64,000 nt of DNA from Cercis canadensis (lineage: Eukaryota > Streptophyta > Magnoliopsida > Fabales > Fabaceae), in contig QAOA01001274.1 in the NCBI GenBank assembly GCA_003255065.1, positions 1,023 through 65,022 on the forward strand, written 5' to 3'. Below, one piece after another: positions 48,770 to 61,064 of the stretch. The notes under the pieces were generated by a model. The model was not told the DNA's origin, made no database searches, and saw only the letters and a list, made by a program, of their open reading frames with translations. Positions within the stretch are counted from its first letter, which is position 1. The number at the start of each line of letters is the position of its first letter. Made by a program: the position numbers and the translations under genes.

Positions 48770-49430
48770 AAGAGAAAAAAAATCAGCGTTCCACTTGAAG
48801 GGGATGGGCTTCCACCCTCTCCCTCTTAGGGTTTCTCCTAATTTTCTCTTCTCCTATTGGGAAATTTCTGCCTCTCTGTGAGAGGCTTCCATGTTCTCGA
48901 TCTCTCCACTTTCTTCCACTCTTCTTGTAGGCCGACTACTTTCTCCAGAAACTGCTTCTTACAACTGCCAACACCAAATCTCCACACTCGAAAGCACAAC
49001 CTCAGCTTCCAGTGCACCGAATTCGAGTTCCACAACCTCATATCTGTGGAACTGTATTTGAAATAAGAGCTTGTAAAGAGCTATAGCATAGTGGTCTGAC
49101 ACCATTTGGCTTTTAGCAATGTAAAATCTATTCGTGGGTGACTTGCAGTTGTTGAGTATCCTAGTATGGTTCATTCCAACAATCTTAGCTCTTTGCACAA
49201 AGTAGCGGTTCAGCTCGCTATGGTTTCAAGAAGGGACAGTGTCCTGTGGATTGGAGTTCATGACCCCTTGCCTCTTAATCTCTGATTCTCGTTTGGGCTG
49301 GTTTGCCTTGTTTAGTGTTGTTTCTGTTTGACTTGTCCTTGTATCGTTCTGTTTTGGTATTTTGGCTACCATTCTAAGTTTGAATACATAACTTACAAAT
49401 TCTGAAAATGACTTTAGTATCACTCGATAC
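48770..49430 (+). other. GC-richer segment, unrecognised possible gene fragment
   Basis: This stretch is richer in C and G than its surroundings, with plant-leader-like CT runs at 48820-48960. Several short open frames occur on both strands, but none shows a known motif and stops interrupt every longer reading. It could be a transposed gene piece or a retroelement 3' region. I assign no function. Confidence 0.2.
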
Positions 49431-49439
49431 TCGACTATA

Positions 49440-51184
49440 TACCTTGTTCTATTTCTATTTTGTGATTATTCTTCTGGTGTATTGTTGCTCTTGTTCTATG
49501 TGTAATGGCAAATAAAAAATAAGAGGTGTGTTGCATTTATCAATGTACGACCTTCTTAAATCACAAACACCAACACCATACCAAAATGGGCTCCTATGTG
49601 TGATAAAGTGTAATGTGGTTTAAGCAAAAGTTATTCAACTTCAGATTACATGATATCCCACAATCAATCCCACTTTATGGTCTATGTAGACCCTTTATAG
49701 AATGTTTCTTGAAATGGAATCTGCAAGAAATAAATAAAACTCAAATGTAAACCCTTAATAAATAAATAAAACTAGAAATCTCTAAGGAAAATTAATTGGA
49801 GCCAGAAGGTACAATTATATTAAGAATCAGTGCATAACAACTCTCTTTGGGCAGGCATTTATCTACAATGACCCTAGGAAGTAACTCTATAGTCACACTT
49901 CACTAAAATTAATGTCTAAAATACCCCTTTTGGCAAGGAAACTGTATACACTAACACCAAGAAGCAATTTTGTACTAGAATTAATACACATTTATGACCT
50001 CTTGTTGGTAGGTAATTTTATGCAATAATCCAATAAGTAAAACATCCCAGAATCCTTATTAAAAAATCCTACAATTAAAAAAAAAATCTATAATTACATA
50101 GATAGCTTGCTATATATAGTAATATCAACCATAACTACAGAACTATCCAATTGGGACAAAATTTAATTTACTATATCTTATGTACTTTATCAACTCATCA
50201 CATGAGCACAATATATATCATTCACCAATCTAATATTAAATCAAAAGCCTTTATATAATTCGACAATCACATAATCAAATCCTTAAATAATTAAAATCAC
50301 ATACAAATGATGTGGAGACTGGAGACTATACTAAATATAAAATAATTAAGTAGAGTACAGTAATCCTTTTTAAACTTTAACATGGTAAATCATCTTAAAA
50401 CATTTTATTAGCAAATCATATTGCAATTCACCAAAAAGGCATTAAGACTTTAAGAATCAGATAACCTAACATATAACTTTTTTTATGCCCTCACAATACA
50501 TAGACAAGTCAACTGCATAAAACAATAGCAGAAACCACACCTAGATTTTGTCAGCAGTTTGATTTCATGAACAACACTCAGCCACCCATTTAAGGGCCAA
50601 TAAGGCCTTCAGCTGTTAGGTTCAAGCTACGTCAACGAATAGGTCTTCAATTCAAATTTTGTCTGCGATCTTTTATTAGTAAGCATCCATTAATTACCAT
50701 ATATATGCACTACACTAGAGCTAGATCAACCTATTTACTTCTTAACTTATTTTTGTACCAAACAAACTTGAAAAAGATAATTCAAGAACAGAGTAGCATG
50801 GGGCTTACCAAAAAGAGAGAAGAAAAAGTAGCATGATCTTTGACCCAAAAATCATAATTTAATACAAGAAAATACATAATAAAGCTGTTCTATCCACACA
50901 CATATCAAAACAAGTTCAACCACAAATAAGTTCAACCGTAGTAGTTCGGACTTCTTTAGCAATATAAGCAAATATGAAAAACTTTATTGTAATGCATGAT
51001 TACATCTTTATTGACCTTGGCCATTTTAATCATAGCATTTCTAGGCTTTGATATCATAGGCAAGATGATTTTTTAAAAACACAGATCTAGATACTAAAAT
51101 TATTAATTATATCCCATATTCTACTCGTTGTCCATTGATATACAACTGCAAAATCTTAAAGTAAATCAAAAGAACACTAACAAA
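49440..51184. other. Intergenic, nothing recognised
   Basis: A long AT-rich stretch without a credible ORF, RNA gene or bounded transposon. Confidence 0.5.
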
Positions 51185-51200
51185 CAAAAGTAGTTAGTCT

Positions 51201-51402
51201 TTTTTTTTTTTTTTTTTTTAATATCACGAGTATCCCCACTTTACCCAATTGAGTGTGGGCCTAATCTCGTTCAAGTGTTAGAGCAATTACGGTTCTCTCT
51301 CTCCCAACAATACTCTCATTGGACCTCGAACTCTTGACTATAGCCAAGAGCGCACACCCATGTGATGTAACTTAGTACCAATTGAACCAAGCGCTTGTTG
51401 GT
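51201..51402 (-). mobile_element. tRNA-derived SINE with 16-bp target-site duplication
   Basis: CAAAAGTAGTTAGTCT flanks it (51185-51200 and 51403-51418). On the minus strand the head has AGCGCTTGGTTCAATTGGTA (A box) and GAGTTCGAGGTCC (B box). The 3' end is an A tail, seen as a T run at 51200-51218. It is intact and so probably fairly young. Its head differs from the SINE at 23675, so it is a different family or subfamily. Confidence 0.88.
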
Positions 51403-51474
51403 CAAAAGTAGTTAGTCTAAATAACGGTTCCCACAATAATTATCACAATAAGTACATTAAGGACTAATCTTCCC

Positions 51475-51700
51475 GTCATGTTCCAATTTCTTATGGTGAC
51501 ACTCTGGGTTATATCACCCATACCACATAATTAGAGATATATAGGAGTGAAGAGGGGACTTAGCCTCAATAAAATGGATTTAGACCATCGCATCAAGCAC
51601 CGCATTTTAAAACAAGCTCTACACCTGCTACACCACACCAAATAATTTGAGTAAGTTTTACCAATCAAATCATTCAACTAGTTTTTCACAATTAAAAAAT
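51475..51700. repeat. Dispersed repeat, second of a pair with 48412-48700
   Basis: It is collinear with the copy 3 kb upstream in several blocks, most clearly TTTAAAACAAGCTCTA and GCCTCAATAAA. Boundaries are uncertain. Confidence 0.5.
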
Positions 51701-52995
51701 CCAATTATTTGTAACCCATAACAGACACACAAAATCCAACATTTTCTACTGGTAGAAGTTCAGTGCTTTTTCTTTTTTAGCTTTCCGTTCATCTTCTTGC
51801 TCCCTTTCAGTTGTCATCTTGTTCTCATCCACTTGCTTCCAAAATTGTGTGTTAATTCTCAACACAACACTGAACGAATTTGTTAGCAAACTAATCCAAG
51901 TTTTTATTATCATCAAAGTACTGTTTCAGCTCTAGGTCAAATATATATATCTTCTTTAATCTCTTTGGTCAAATGGCGACTCCATCTCCACCACTCCTCA
52001 GTAAACATTCTTCAAAGACAAGAGCCTCTAATTTTCTAGCTAGTTCATCAAATATTATCAACTGGCCTTTGTATTTGTTTAATTAATGCGAGAAATTTTC
52101 AGAAACAAAATGCTTAGACTTCTAATCTTTGAAAGCCACATGGATATTCATATTGAATGTGATTATTTTTTATTACTTCCAAACTAGAATATTGCCATAC
52201 CACGTTACTTGTCCATTTGCAATATCTCAAATGCCGTCCATTTGTCGTTGTGTACTAGCTTGTAATTTGTATACTATTTGATGATTTTAACTTGCTGACC
52301 GATCCAGAATTACCCACCCTAGATGAACCTTTTCCATGGACATTTATGTTTAACTATATATGCTTCCAAATCTAGACGTTCTAGAGCACAATCTAGGCTT
52401 TGCATCATTGATTATCTAATATATGTAGATATGTATATAAAATAACACTATTTTATGACTTAGTCTTTAGTTAAAGCTGTTGGTTGTTGAAACCGATAAA
52501 TACTTGGATTAGGATAACCCTAACATGATATAAGCTTGAAACTTATGTCATTTTGTATATTAAGTCAAGTTTCGAGAGAGAAAGACAAAGACAGAAGAGG
52601 TTTTATGTTGTCTAATAAGCATTAATAGTTAGAATAATATTTTTTTTTTAGTTACATACTGTGCTATACTATATGTAAGTTTTGACTAGGTATGGCATGT
52701 GCGTATACTTTCATTAAAGAAGTTGAATCTATAGTATAGATATTCGTCGGCAAGCACAACTTGGTAGGGCAAGTTTGGCGATTCAGGCAATCTTTAAAGA
52801 AGTTAACATATATTAAGATAATAATAATAATAAAGGCATGAATAATGACTTGATCATTTATTTCATTATTATTAATTTAAAGGGAAAAAAATGACCACAA
52901 GAAATGTTTCTCATGGCAACAACATATTTTCCAATGAGCATCACAAGTTGGGAAGGAGATTAATTAGTATATTAATTATTCAATCTTTGAGAGCT

Positions 52996-53040
<45 letters not shown>

Positions 53041-55550
53041 TATTCCTTTCACATGAGTTCTCATGAGTATACTATATGTCATCATTGGCATGTGCTTTTG
53101 AACAATATTTCCCCACCTAACACTCTTTTACTTGAAAATTCCTTAATTATATCTAAGTAACCTGGGACCTAGTGGCTTAAGCTTTGTCCATTAGGTTGAC
53201 ACATGCATGAAGAAGGAAGAGTAAGTGAGAATATTATAGGGACAAAATATAAACAAGTATTTTACTCATGAGCTTGAGCCCTTAGTATGAACTATGAAGG
53301 CATGTTTCAGCTTTCTGACAAGTTTCAACAATCATTGTCTTTCCTAATTTTGCAAAATTCACACTTCCATCAAGATGTGTGTACTGTGTACAAAGTAAAC
53401 TGCCAGCCAGGAGAGACAAGTTGGGCATCCAACAAAGTATCTCAGAATTTTCACCAGAAGACATCATTATCAATGGCTTTCTAGGATAATTAATTGCTAG
53501 CTATATTTTTCTTCATTATGAGTAATTAATAAAAGTGTAGGCCAAGTGAGTTGAGTCCAACCGGGATGAACAATAGTAATCTTATAAATAAGAGTTCTTA
53601 TTAATTTGGTGAAGAGAAATTAAAAGGAACAAGACCAAACAAAAGTAACAGATAATGTAGATAGAATAACATACAGAATACGAATTTAATTAGTACTGTC
53701 GCTTAAAATTTATTTAATGAACTATTATATTTTTCATATTTCGCAGCTGTGGATTAGTTATTTTTTATAATATATATGACAAATTAAATCCTTTTAGAAA
53801 TGAAAGAGGAGATACCCTTTTATTTATTGATAACCAAGAAACTTTATAATACTCCAAGTTGAACCATTAAAGAGAAATGAAAAGAAAAGAAAATTATGAG
53901 GAAATCCGTTTTAAATATATGTTCAAGTAAATCCTTTTTGAAATAAAAGGAGGGAATATCCTTTTATTGAAGTATTAAAAAAAGTGTATAATATTTCAGG
54001 TATATCATTATTATTATTTTTCTCTCTTTAAAATGATGTTCATATGTAGATTATTACTGTGGATTTCTAAATACCACTTTCTAATAATTAAAAGTTATTC
54101 AATACTATAATGATTAAGTTTATAAGTGTCAATGATATTCTTACTTTATAAGTTTATAAGTGCAGAAGTTGCATGTGATGCAATTGATGCTAGGGTAAAA
54201 CTTGACATACTTAAATCACTCATTAGTTTAGTATAGGATTTGATTTTCATCAATTCAACTATTGAATATAAGTGATTATCGTGTTGATCTTTTGCGTACC
54301 AATTTAAGTTATTCCAACTAAAGTTAAAGCGCACAATAATTAGTGAATACTTACCAACAAAGAATCATAATAAGATTCAAATTAAATACTTTTTTATTAG
54401 CGAGCTCAAACCTAATAATTGAGCTAACCCTCGTCAGTATTTTATATCAATGTTAATGTAGCAGAAGGACGCCGCATTCTAATGGGTATATAAATAGATT
54501 GACACTTGGTTTTATTCTATGAAGCATTCACCTCACACAAAAGAAGAAGAAAAAAAATTCTATTGAGCATGTGGAAGCCTGATATTTTCTTCATACATTG
54601 AACCAACGGATAGGTGAAAGTTAGTAAGATTCGCATAGATTTTGTCCTAATTATTAATGACTAACTCAACGTCAATCACGCAGAGAAGCTTAAGATAATC
54701 TACCATGCACAATATGTCATGGTGGACCCGCACAGTACCTGATAATTTCAACGCTCTCTTTTCTTCTCTCTCTATGTTTGATTATGAAGTTTAACCCTAC
54801 TCTGAAGAACATGTTTTTCATTAAACTAATGTTGTCCCATCTCCAAATTAACCCTTGTCTGCAATCCAAGCCAACTTGGGTGAAGCACAAGGTTTGAAAA
54901 TTAATCTAACAAATTTAAGATTACCAACGATCTAGCAAATACCCTTTTGTTTGTTTTGTCTAAACAACCCTCAGTGAAAAATTGTTTAGTTTATGGGATG
55001 CGTGTGGCTCTCTTCAACTACATCGTATTAATATCTGATTTAGTATTTTTATGAATTGAGTAATGACAAATACACAAGCTATTTAAAAATTACACATGAG
55101 AAAAGGATGAATTCAGAAATTTAAATATACAACAGTCCACAATTGTATTATGTGTTAGAACCTGAGACTAACAAGAAACAAGTTTAAGTAGGATAAGTTC
55201 TCCACAAATTGTACCTTGTAATATAGTTTTTATATATATGTTATTAATTTTAGAAGTGTGACACATACTCTGAGCTTCACAGTAAAAAACTTAAATGGGA
55301 TTACCTAATGTCGGGTTTTGCCAATTATATGTAGTTAATGATTTAACATTACTCTTGCAGTAATATAAGAAAGGAATCTTACAGTTGAACCATCGTCATT
55401 TCGTACCAATAATGGCATAAAAAATTACATTAATTAAGCTTCCACTTCCACAGAAAACTATTGCTCATATGACGAAATATGAAATTTAAAAATTGTGACT
55501 TACGTAATGTGGCTTATCATATTATGTGTAGTTTCACTCACTCTTTCTCT
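51701..55550. other. Intergenic spacer upstream of the zinc-finger gene
   Basis: Mostly AT-rich. A (GA)n microsatellite lies at 53002-53036. Short open frames at 52891-53160, 53282-53484 and 54146-54334 show no motif or gene-like structure. The last kilobase presumably holds regulatory DNA for the zinc-finger gene, but I could not assign sites. Confidence 0.45.
53002..53036 (+). repeat. (GA)n microsatellite
   Basis: An uninterrupted AG dinucleotide run of about 35 bp. A potential length polymorphism. Confidence 0.95.
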
Positions 55551-55553
55551 CTC

Positions 55554-55560
55554 TATATAA
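55554..55560 (+). promoter_or_regulatory. Likely TATA box of the zinc-finger gene
   Basis: TATATAA follows a CT-rich run and lies about 340 bp upstream of the ATG at 55901. That would allow a C/T-rich leader of about 310 bp, as seen in the sequence. No experimental start is known. Confidence 0.5.
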
Positions 55561-55900
55561 TATGCCAACACTCTATCTATGGTAGGTATAAAGTACTAGA
55601 AATCATTATCTAAAGCTGCTTTGGTTTTCTTCTTCTGTGCTTTTTACCAATCTTGTTTGCTTTCTCTACCTTTGGAATTTTCACAACCAACTCTAGCTCC
55701 CCTCTTCTTCTTTCTCTCCCACAAATGATTATGATTCCCTCCAAGTAACCATGCACTGTTCTTCTTTGTAAACTATATTTAACTACTTTTTCTAGCTCAC
55801 ACATGCCCACCACTAATCACAAATTTGGTGCATCTTTCCAAATCCCAAGATCTAAATTTCTTCTGAGCGGCTTTCTGATTTCTCTCTTTCTCACTCACTC

Positions 55901-56509
55901 ATGGCTGATATTGATTACCATGCAAAACCTATCCCTACCACCACCCCATCTCTGAAGCTCTTTGGCATTAACATTCACAATGTTCCCGAAGATCACAGCG
56001 ACGCAGAATCAAACAAATCTCCATCTGGATCACCGGAATCGGAGCCTTTGAACTCCGGCGAAGCCCGAAAATATGAGTGCCAGTATTGTTGCCGAGAGTT
56101 TGCTAATTCACAAGCACTTGGTGGACACCAAAACGCACATAAGAAAGAAAGACAGCTCCTAAAGCGTGCTCAAATGCAAGCTGCTCGTGGCTTTGCTGCT
56201 TCACATATACCAAACCCAATCATATCGGGGTTCTCACCGCCACCGCACCTCCTTGCCAGAGCGCCGCTACCACCACGGCAGTCATCTTCATGGCTATATG
56301 GAAGTACTCCCCCAGCTTTTGGCGTATATCATTCAGGTACCTTTGCAGCGCCTGGTAGACGAGTCTATGCCACTGATGGTTATGGAGGGTCTCCTGCAAC
56401 GGCTTTACCTGATGCCGGAGCCCGGCCGATACCGGTAATCGGTGGCTTTGGTGGTGGCGATGGTGGTGGCGAACAAGGCTTCGGTTTGGATTTGCATCTT
56501 AGTCTATAA
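55901..56509 (+). CDS. C2H2 zinc-finger transcription factor with EAR-like motif (ZFP5/ZFP6/GIS-like)
   Basis: An intronless 202-residue protein with ATG in TCATGGCTG context. An N-terminal LKLFGINI box (18-25) precedes one C2H2 finger: Cys60, Cys63, His76, His80, with the plant-specific QALGGH core at 71-76. A basic [11 protein letters not shown] stretch follows. The middle is Pro/Ser-rich. The C-terminus is Gly-rich and ends LDLHLSL (196-202), an EAR-type LxLxL repression motif. This order (LKLFG box, single QALGGH finger, terminal DLHLSL) is that of Arabidopsis ZFP5, ZFP6 and GIS-clade regulators. Those act in the nucleus on trichome and root-hair development and on gibberellin or cytokinin responses. 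Which clade member this is cannot be settled without a tree. Confidence 0.92.
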   Translation: MADIDYHAKPIPTTTPSLKLFGINIHNVPEDHSDAESNKSPSGSPESEPLNSGEARKYECQYCCREFANSQALGGHQNAHKKERQLLKRAQMQAARGFAASHIPNPIISGFSPPPHLLARAPLPPRQSSSWLYGSTPPAFGVYHSGTFAAPGRRVYATDGYGGSPATALPDAGARPIPVIGGFGGGDGGGEQGFGLDLHLSL

Positions 56510-57185
56510 GTTGAGTTGAAATTTTTGACTCAGGCATGGTTTAGTTTCAGAAGTGTTTATGTGAAAGTAAATTTTATTTATTACTAATTAAAATGGCTCA
56601 ATTATTGCTTTCAATCTTTATAACTTTTTATTTCATTTTTTTTCCTCCGTAAATTTTATAATTTGTACAAAGTAACATGTATTTTTGCAAACAAAAAAAA
56701 AAGTACCTATGTTTCACTAAAAAAATACCTATAATATTCTATATAAAAAGGATTCGTTCGATGGGTGGTCATTTCCATAAATGAGTCAAAATCTAAAGAA
56801 ACAAAGCAACATTTATTTCGAATTGTGACCACTATTAGTCAGTACTAGTTTACAGCACACGTGTTTTGTGCTCAAGTATGTAATTATTTTTGTAATATTT
56901 TCACATGTTTATTTATAATTTGAGTTTGTCCATTACCAATTTAAAAGAAAACAAAAACTCAGTTACAAAATTCAAAATGTCTTTCAATTATTTTTGGGTA
57001 AAAATATTGCGGTAATATACTATGTGATTATATCAAAAATTAGTCAGTTCTATATAATATAAAGTACAATATTGATGTACAAATTTCTGGTAATTTAAAT
57101 TTAATGATGATATTAATAAGAATGTAAAATCATGTAAAAAGTCATAACCTAATCTATCAAGAAAGCTAGCTCTTGAGTGGAATAT
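56510..57185. other. 3' region of the zinc-finger gene and spacer
   Basis: 56510-56640 is probably the 3' untranslated region. The remainder is AT-rich with no recognised feature. Confidence 0.45.
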
Positions 57186-57189
57186 GATA

Positions 57190-57575
57190 TTAATTTATAA
57201 TTTGACTAGTCGATGTTGATTGTACGGAAGCAGTGGCTTATAGTGAAGGTGTTTGCTTAGCTCTTGAGTAGATTATGATGGATTTGTATATTGAAGGTGA
57301 TGCTTTGGGTGTATACAGGCTCCTTGGAATTGCACCAGCAATCTATCTGGCATTGAGATTATCCTGGAGGACATTCTTGCTTATTGTAGTAACCTTCAAA
57401 ACTGGGATTTTAGGTGGGCTCCTGAGGGAGCAAATCAGGTTGCTCATAGTTGACCTCTTATGGGAAGACCTCCGATTCTCTTGTTTGCTGGTTCAATGAG
57501 CCACCAGCATTCATTTTTTATGTTCTTCTTCAAAATGCGTAATGAAAGCTTCGTTTCATATCCAAAAAAAAAAAA
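57190..57575 (+). pseudogene. LINE RNase H-like (RVT_3) remnant with A tail
   Basis: Frame pieces read CTEAVAYSEGVCLALE, stop, YIEGDALGVYRLL. After a one-base frame shift they read LEDILAYCSNLQNWDFRW, APEGANQVAHS and CWFNEPPAFIFYVLL. This is the order of the RNase H-like domain that closes many plant LINE polyproteins (EGD, then WxPxxAN.VAH). At least two stops and one frame shift inactivate it. An A run at 57565-57577 right after it is consistent with a retroposed 3' end. Confidence 0.68.
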
Positions 57576-57696
57576 AGTAAAGCTTAATAATAAGAAACCA
57601 AAGTACATTACCTCAAAAAATGAAGAAATTTTTTTTTTGGATGTGGAAAAAATGAAGAATTAGCTCATAAGAATTTCTCATTTGATAATTAAATTG

Positions 57697-58185
57697 AACT
57701 ACATCAACTCAAAGGATTTTAGGTTTGACTCCTACTAATGATTCCTTGTTAGTAGCGTCTACCAATTATGCAACTTAGGTCTATCGCAAAAGCTGTTCAT
57801 TCGCCATGGAAAATATCTCCTTGCAAAATTGGTAATAGAACCCTATGTTCAAGTGATGAATAAAAAGTTCATAAGCGAATCTTTTTATAAACCTTGTGAA
57901 AAATAACTTAAAACTTTATCAAAATAATATTTAAAATAAANAACTACATCAACTCAAAGGGTTTTAGGTTTGACTCCTACTAATGATTCCTTGTTAGTAG
58001 CGTCTACCAATTATGCAACTTAGGTCTACCGCAAAAGCTGTTCATTCGCCATGGAAAATATCTCCTTGCAAAATTGGTAATAGAACCCTATGTTCAAGTG
58101 ATGAATAAAAAGTTCATAAGCGAATCTTTTTATAAACCTTGTGAAAAATAACTTAAAACTTTATCAAAATAATATTTAAAATAAA
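57697..58185 (+). repeat. 244-bp duplication flanking a single N
   Basis: 57697-57940 and 57942-58185 have equal length and about two mismatches (AAAGGATTTT against AAAGGGTTTT, CTATCGC against CTACCGC). An N at 57941 separates them. A join artefact between haplotypes is likely. Confidence 0.9.
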
Positions 58186-58556
58186 TAAACACTACAAGAA
58201 AGTCAATGTTTAAAGATGTAAAAGTTGTCAATTTATGACATGGATAAAAAATTATTTGTAAATGAAAATTGATGATACAGAAACTGTGAACCTTGTCATA
58301 AGTAAAAAAGAATTATAATTTATCAACATAGGATCCCAACTCTATATTTTTTTTAGGTGGTGGCTATTTCCACAGCAAAAATGGTTAGTGCCACAGCTTA
58401 ATTAATATTTAGTATTTTATTTGACAAATTTACCCCTTAATTATTGTAGCTACATTAATTATTTGACCTTAATATACTTCTCATTAATAGAAAAAAAAAG
58501 AGTTACTTGTAGGTCCCATTACAAGCTTCTCTCTCCATCTTATATACTCTTAAAGG

Positions 58557-58803
58557 CTTGAAGCTAACTGATTATAGATAAATTAGTCGCAAGACTCTCC
58601 TTGCAAGAAGAGGGTTTTGTGTTTGATGTCTCTCATTGACAAAATAAGGGTCTCAAAGTGCTCAACCACACAAAGTTACAACTATGGGTGTTTCAACAAC
58701 GAGACTCCTAGAGCAATGATGGCTCACCATAGGTTAGGTAAGTCTAGCTCTATCCAAAACTTGGTTAGGTCTTGGTTCATGGGTTACCAAAAAAAAAAAA
58801 AGA
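58557..58803 (+). mobile_element. Possible SINE with A tail
   Basis: GC-richer than its surroundings, it ends in an A run at 58789-58801. The left flank AAGGCTTGAA and right flank AAGGCTCAAA form an imperfect target-site duplication. The head has only weak A/B-box resemblance. It could also be a processed transcript remnant. Confidence 0.4.
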
Positions 58804-58889
58804 GAAGGCTCAAAACTCTTCTTTCCACCAAAGAAATGCATAGACTTTTCTCCACTCAATATACTCATATAACAAAATGGCAGAATTAA

Positions 58890-59600
58890 AAAAATTCATA
58901 TTCAAAAATTTATTTCAGAAAAATAAGAATAAAAAAATGAAATCTGCATCTGTATGTAATTTCCAAATAATGAACTTTCTGCATGCCCATGGAATGAATT
59001 TTTTGCGTTCTTGCCATTGAAATTAATCAAATAACTAAATTGTGCAGAACAAGAATCAAGACAACCCAAGAGAGTAAACAGAAAATAACATGAAAACACA
59101 ATGAGAAGGGAGCTCATACAAGAGGGCATCCATAAAAGGGTGTTGATTTTACCAAGTTGGAATATTGGGATGTCAAATCGGAGGAAATTTAGGAAAAGGA
59201 ATATGTTCTTAATTAGTACGGGAGAAAATTTTGGTGACACTTAGTAGGTATAAAGTAGGATTATGTAGAATAATTAATATTACTATTTATTAGACCTGAA
59301 TCTTGCTTTATTAGGTAAGGAGTAATGTGTCTATATATACTTCTCCAATAAATAAGCTATGATATTAGTAATAATATGTGTGAAAATAGCAATTTTTAGT
59401 TACGGTTATGGGAAATGGAGATTTAAACCTAGACTTCAACATTTTTGAGAAATTCAAACTCATATCATTAGAGTTATTGATATATTTATCCACATAAAAA
59501 AAATATATATATATATATTTTACCTATATTAAAATCTTTTAAAAAAAACTTTTTAACATGTAATAGAAAATATATCAAAACTAAATTCATAGTAGTTAAA
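58890..59600. other. Intergenic, nothing recognised
   Basis: AT-rich spacer with an AT microsatellite near 59504-59520. No gene or bounded repeat. Confidence 0.45.
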
Positions 59601-59612
59601 CTGGATTGAACT

Positions 59613-59745
59613 TTGGTGCTTCTTTGGTTTATTTGGCATGATCCAAAGGCTATTGTGCATGGTAAGGGATTACGCTCTTCGATGGAGCTTATTACAGCAG
59701 CTGAATCATTTTGGTCTCAGTACAGGGATGCCAATGAGAGAGAGA
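59613..59745 (+). pseudogene. LINE linker-region remnant (copy 1)
   Basis: The frame LVLLWFIWHDPKAIVHGKG, then ESFWSQYRDANERE, resembles the segment between the zinc-finger and RNase H parts of plant LINE polyproteins (LLW.IW..R.....HG). A second copy of the ESFW..YRDAN portion occurs at 60826, interrupted by a transposon. It is isolated from the rest of any LINE. Confidence 0.55.
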
Positions 59746-60825
59746 AGTGGACGGAGAGAGAGAGAAACTGGAGAATAGCATTTACTTTTTTTTGGTTTTA
59801 TTATTGATTTTCTGTTTTATTTCCTTTCATTGTACTTAAAATTCGTTTAAAAAAGGTTATTTGAGTTTATGCTAGGCCAGATGATGTTTAAGGCTCAACA
59901 TTTAGGTGGGACCCCTACCATTAAACGACTAATGTTTATGAAAGGATACTAGCTAGGAGACACGTAAATTCTTCATTGGTTTCTCCAAAACAATTTTCTT
60001 TTGCTCTGCCTTGTATTCTCTGTGATCATCATTACCACCAACTTCAGAGTAGAGGGTAGAGACGCCATGGTTAGAGAGGTAACTATTCAATGCTTTACTG
60101 GTAATTCTGCTCATTTCAATGGAAAAAATTGAAAATATGCTTTCTTTCTCCATTTTCTTCTGGTACTCAGCATTCCTTTCCCCCTCCCTGTTCACCTTCT
60201 TGGATATATTAAACTGAAAGATGATTTTCTGGGATTTTTTAGTGTTAACATTCATAGCTGTCAAAGATTTGGATCAAAGTGTTTGAATTGTAAAACGGGT
60301 TGGAAACTGAAGCTGTGTGCTTCTTGTTTTGGTCACTCAGAGTGTTATGTAGTCTTCTTTTACAGTTAATTTCCTGAACCAGAGAGGAATCTGTTCTCTC
60401 TGTTAGGCACAGATTCAGGAGGTTCTTTCTTGGTTGATTATGGGTATTCTTGCATGTCATGTTCAACGGAATGGCAATTCAATTTTTGCTCTTATGTTGA
60501 GTTTGTTATTGAGTTGGAATTAACCAGCCCTCTCTTTTTCTCTTTCTCTCTCCGTCCACTTCTTCTCTCTTTCTCTTTCCCAAGTGATCCAGCGTGTGTC
60601 CATAAGGACACGCTCTATTGATCTAGTGTGTCCTTAAGGGACTCGTTGTATCATAAACAATGGAGTCCTTTTAAATCCCATGTGCTATAGTTTTTTGTTG
60701 AAGGATCCACTATTTTGATATAGTAGATTTTAAAGGAAAATGTTACATCTGATCTATTCTAATAAATACATTAAACAATAATACATTTAAGTATTTTTTT
60801 AATACATTATTTGGTCATTTATCGG
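59746..60825. other. Spacer between two LINE fragments
   Basis: There is a GC-richer patch at 60000-60640 with short open frames on both strands but no recognised motif. It may be transcript-derived or an insertion that separated the two LINE copies. I cannot support a call. Confidence 0.3.
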
Positions 60826-60862
60826 TTGAATCATTTTGATCTTGATACAGGGATGCCAATAA

Positions 60863-61023
60863 TAGAGGTCAAAATGGGTTGGGCCTGCCAGTTGGTCCGG
60901 CCCGTCATGCAAATGGGTTGGGTTGGGTTAATGTTTTATTGGCCCGTTTAGAAACGGGTTTCTGATCTCGCCCCGTTTGGGTTGCGGGTTGCGAAGGGTT
61001 AACCCGCCATTTAATTCTTTTTT

Positions 61024-61064
<41 letters not shown>

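Noticed and set aside
55610..55813. A minus-strand frame in front of the zinc-finger gene
   Set aside because: It is the complement of the CT-rich leader and has no motif.
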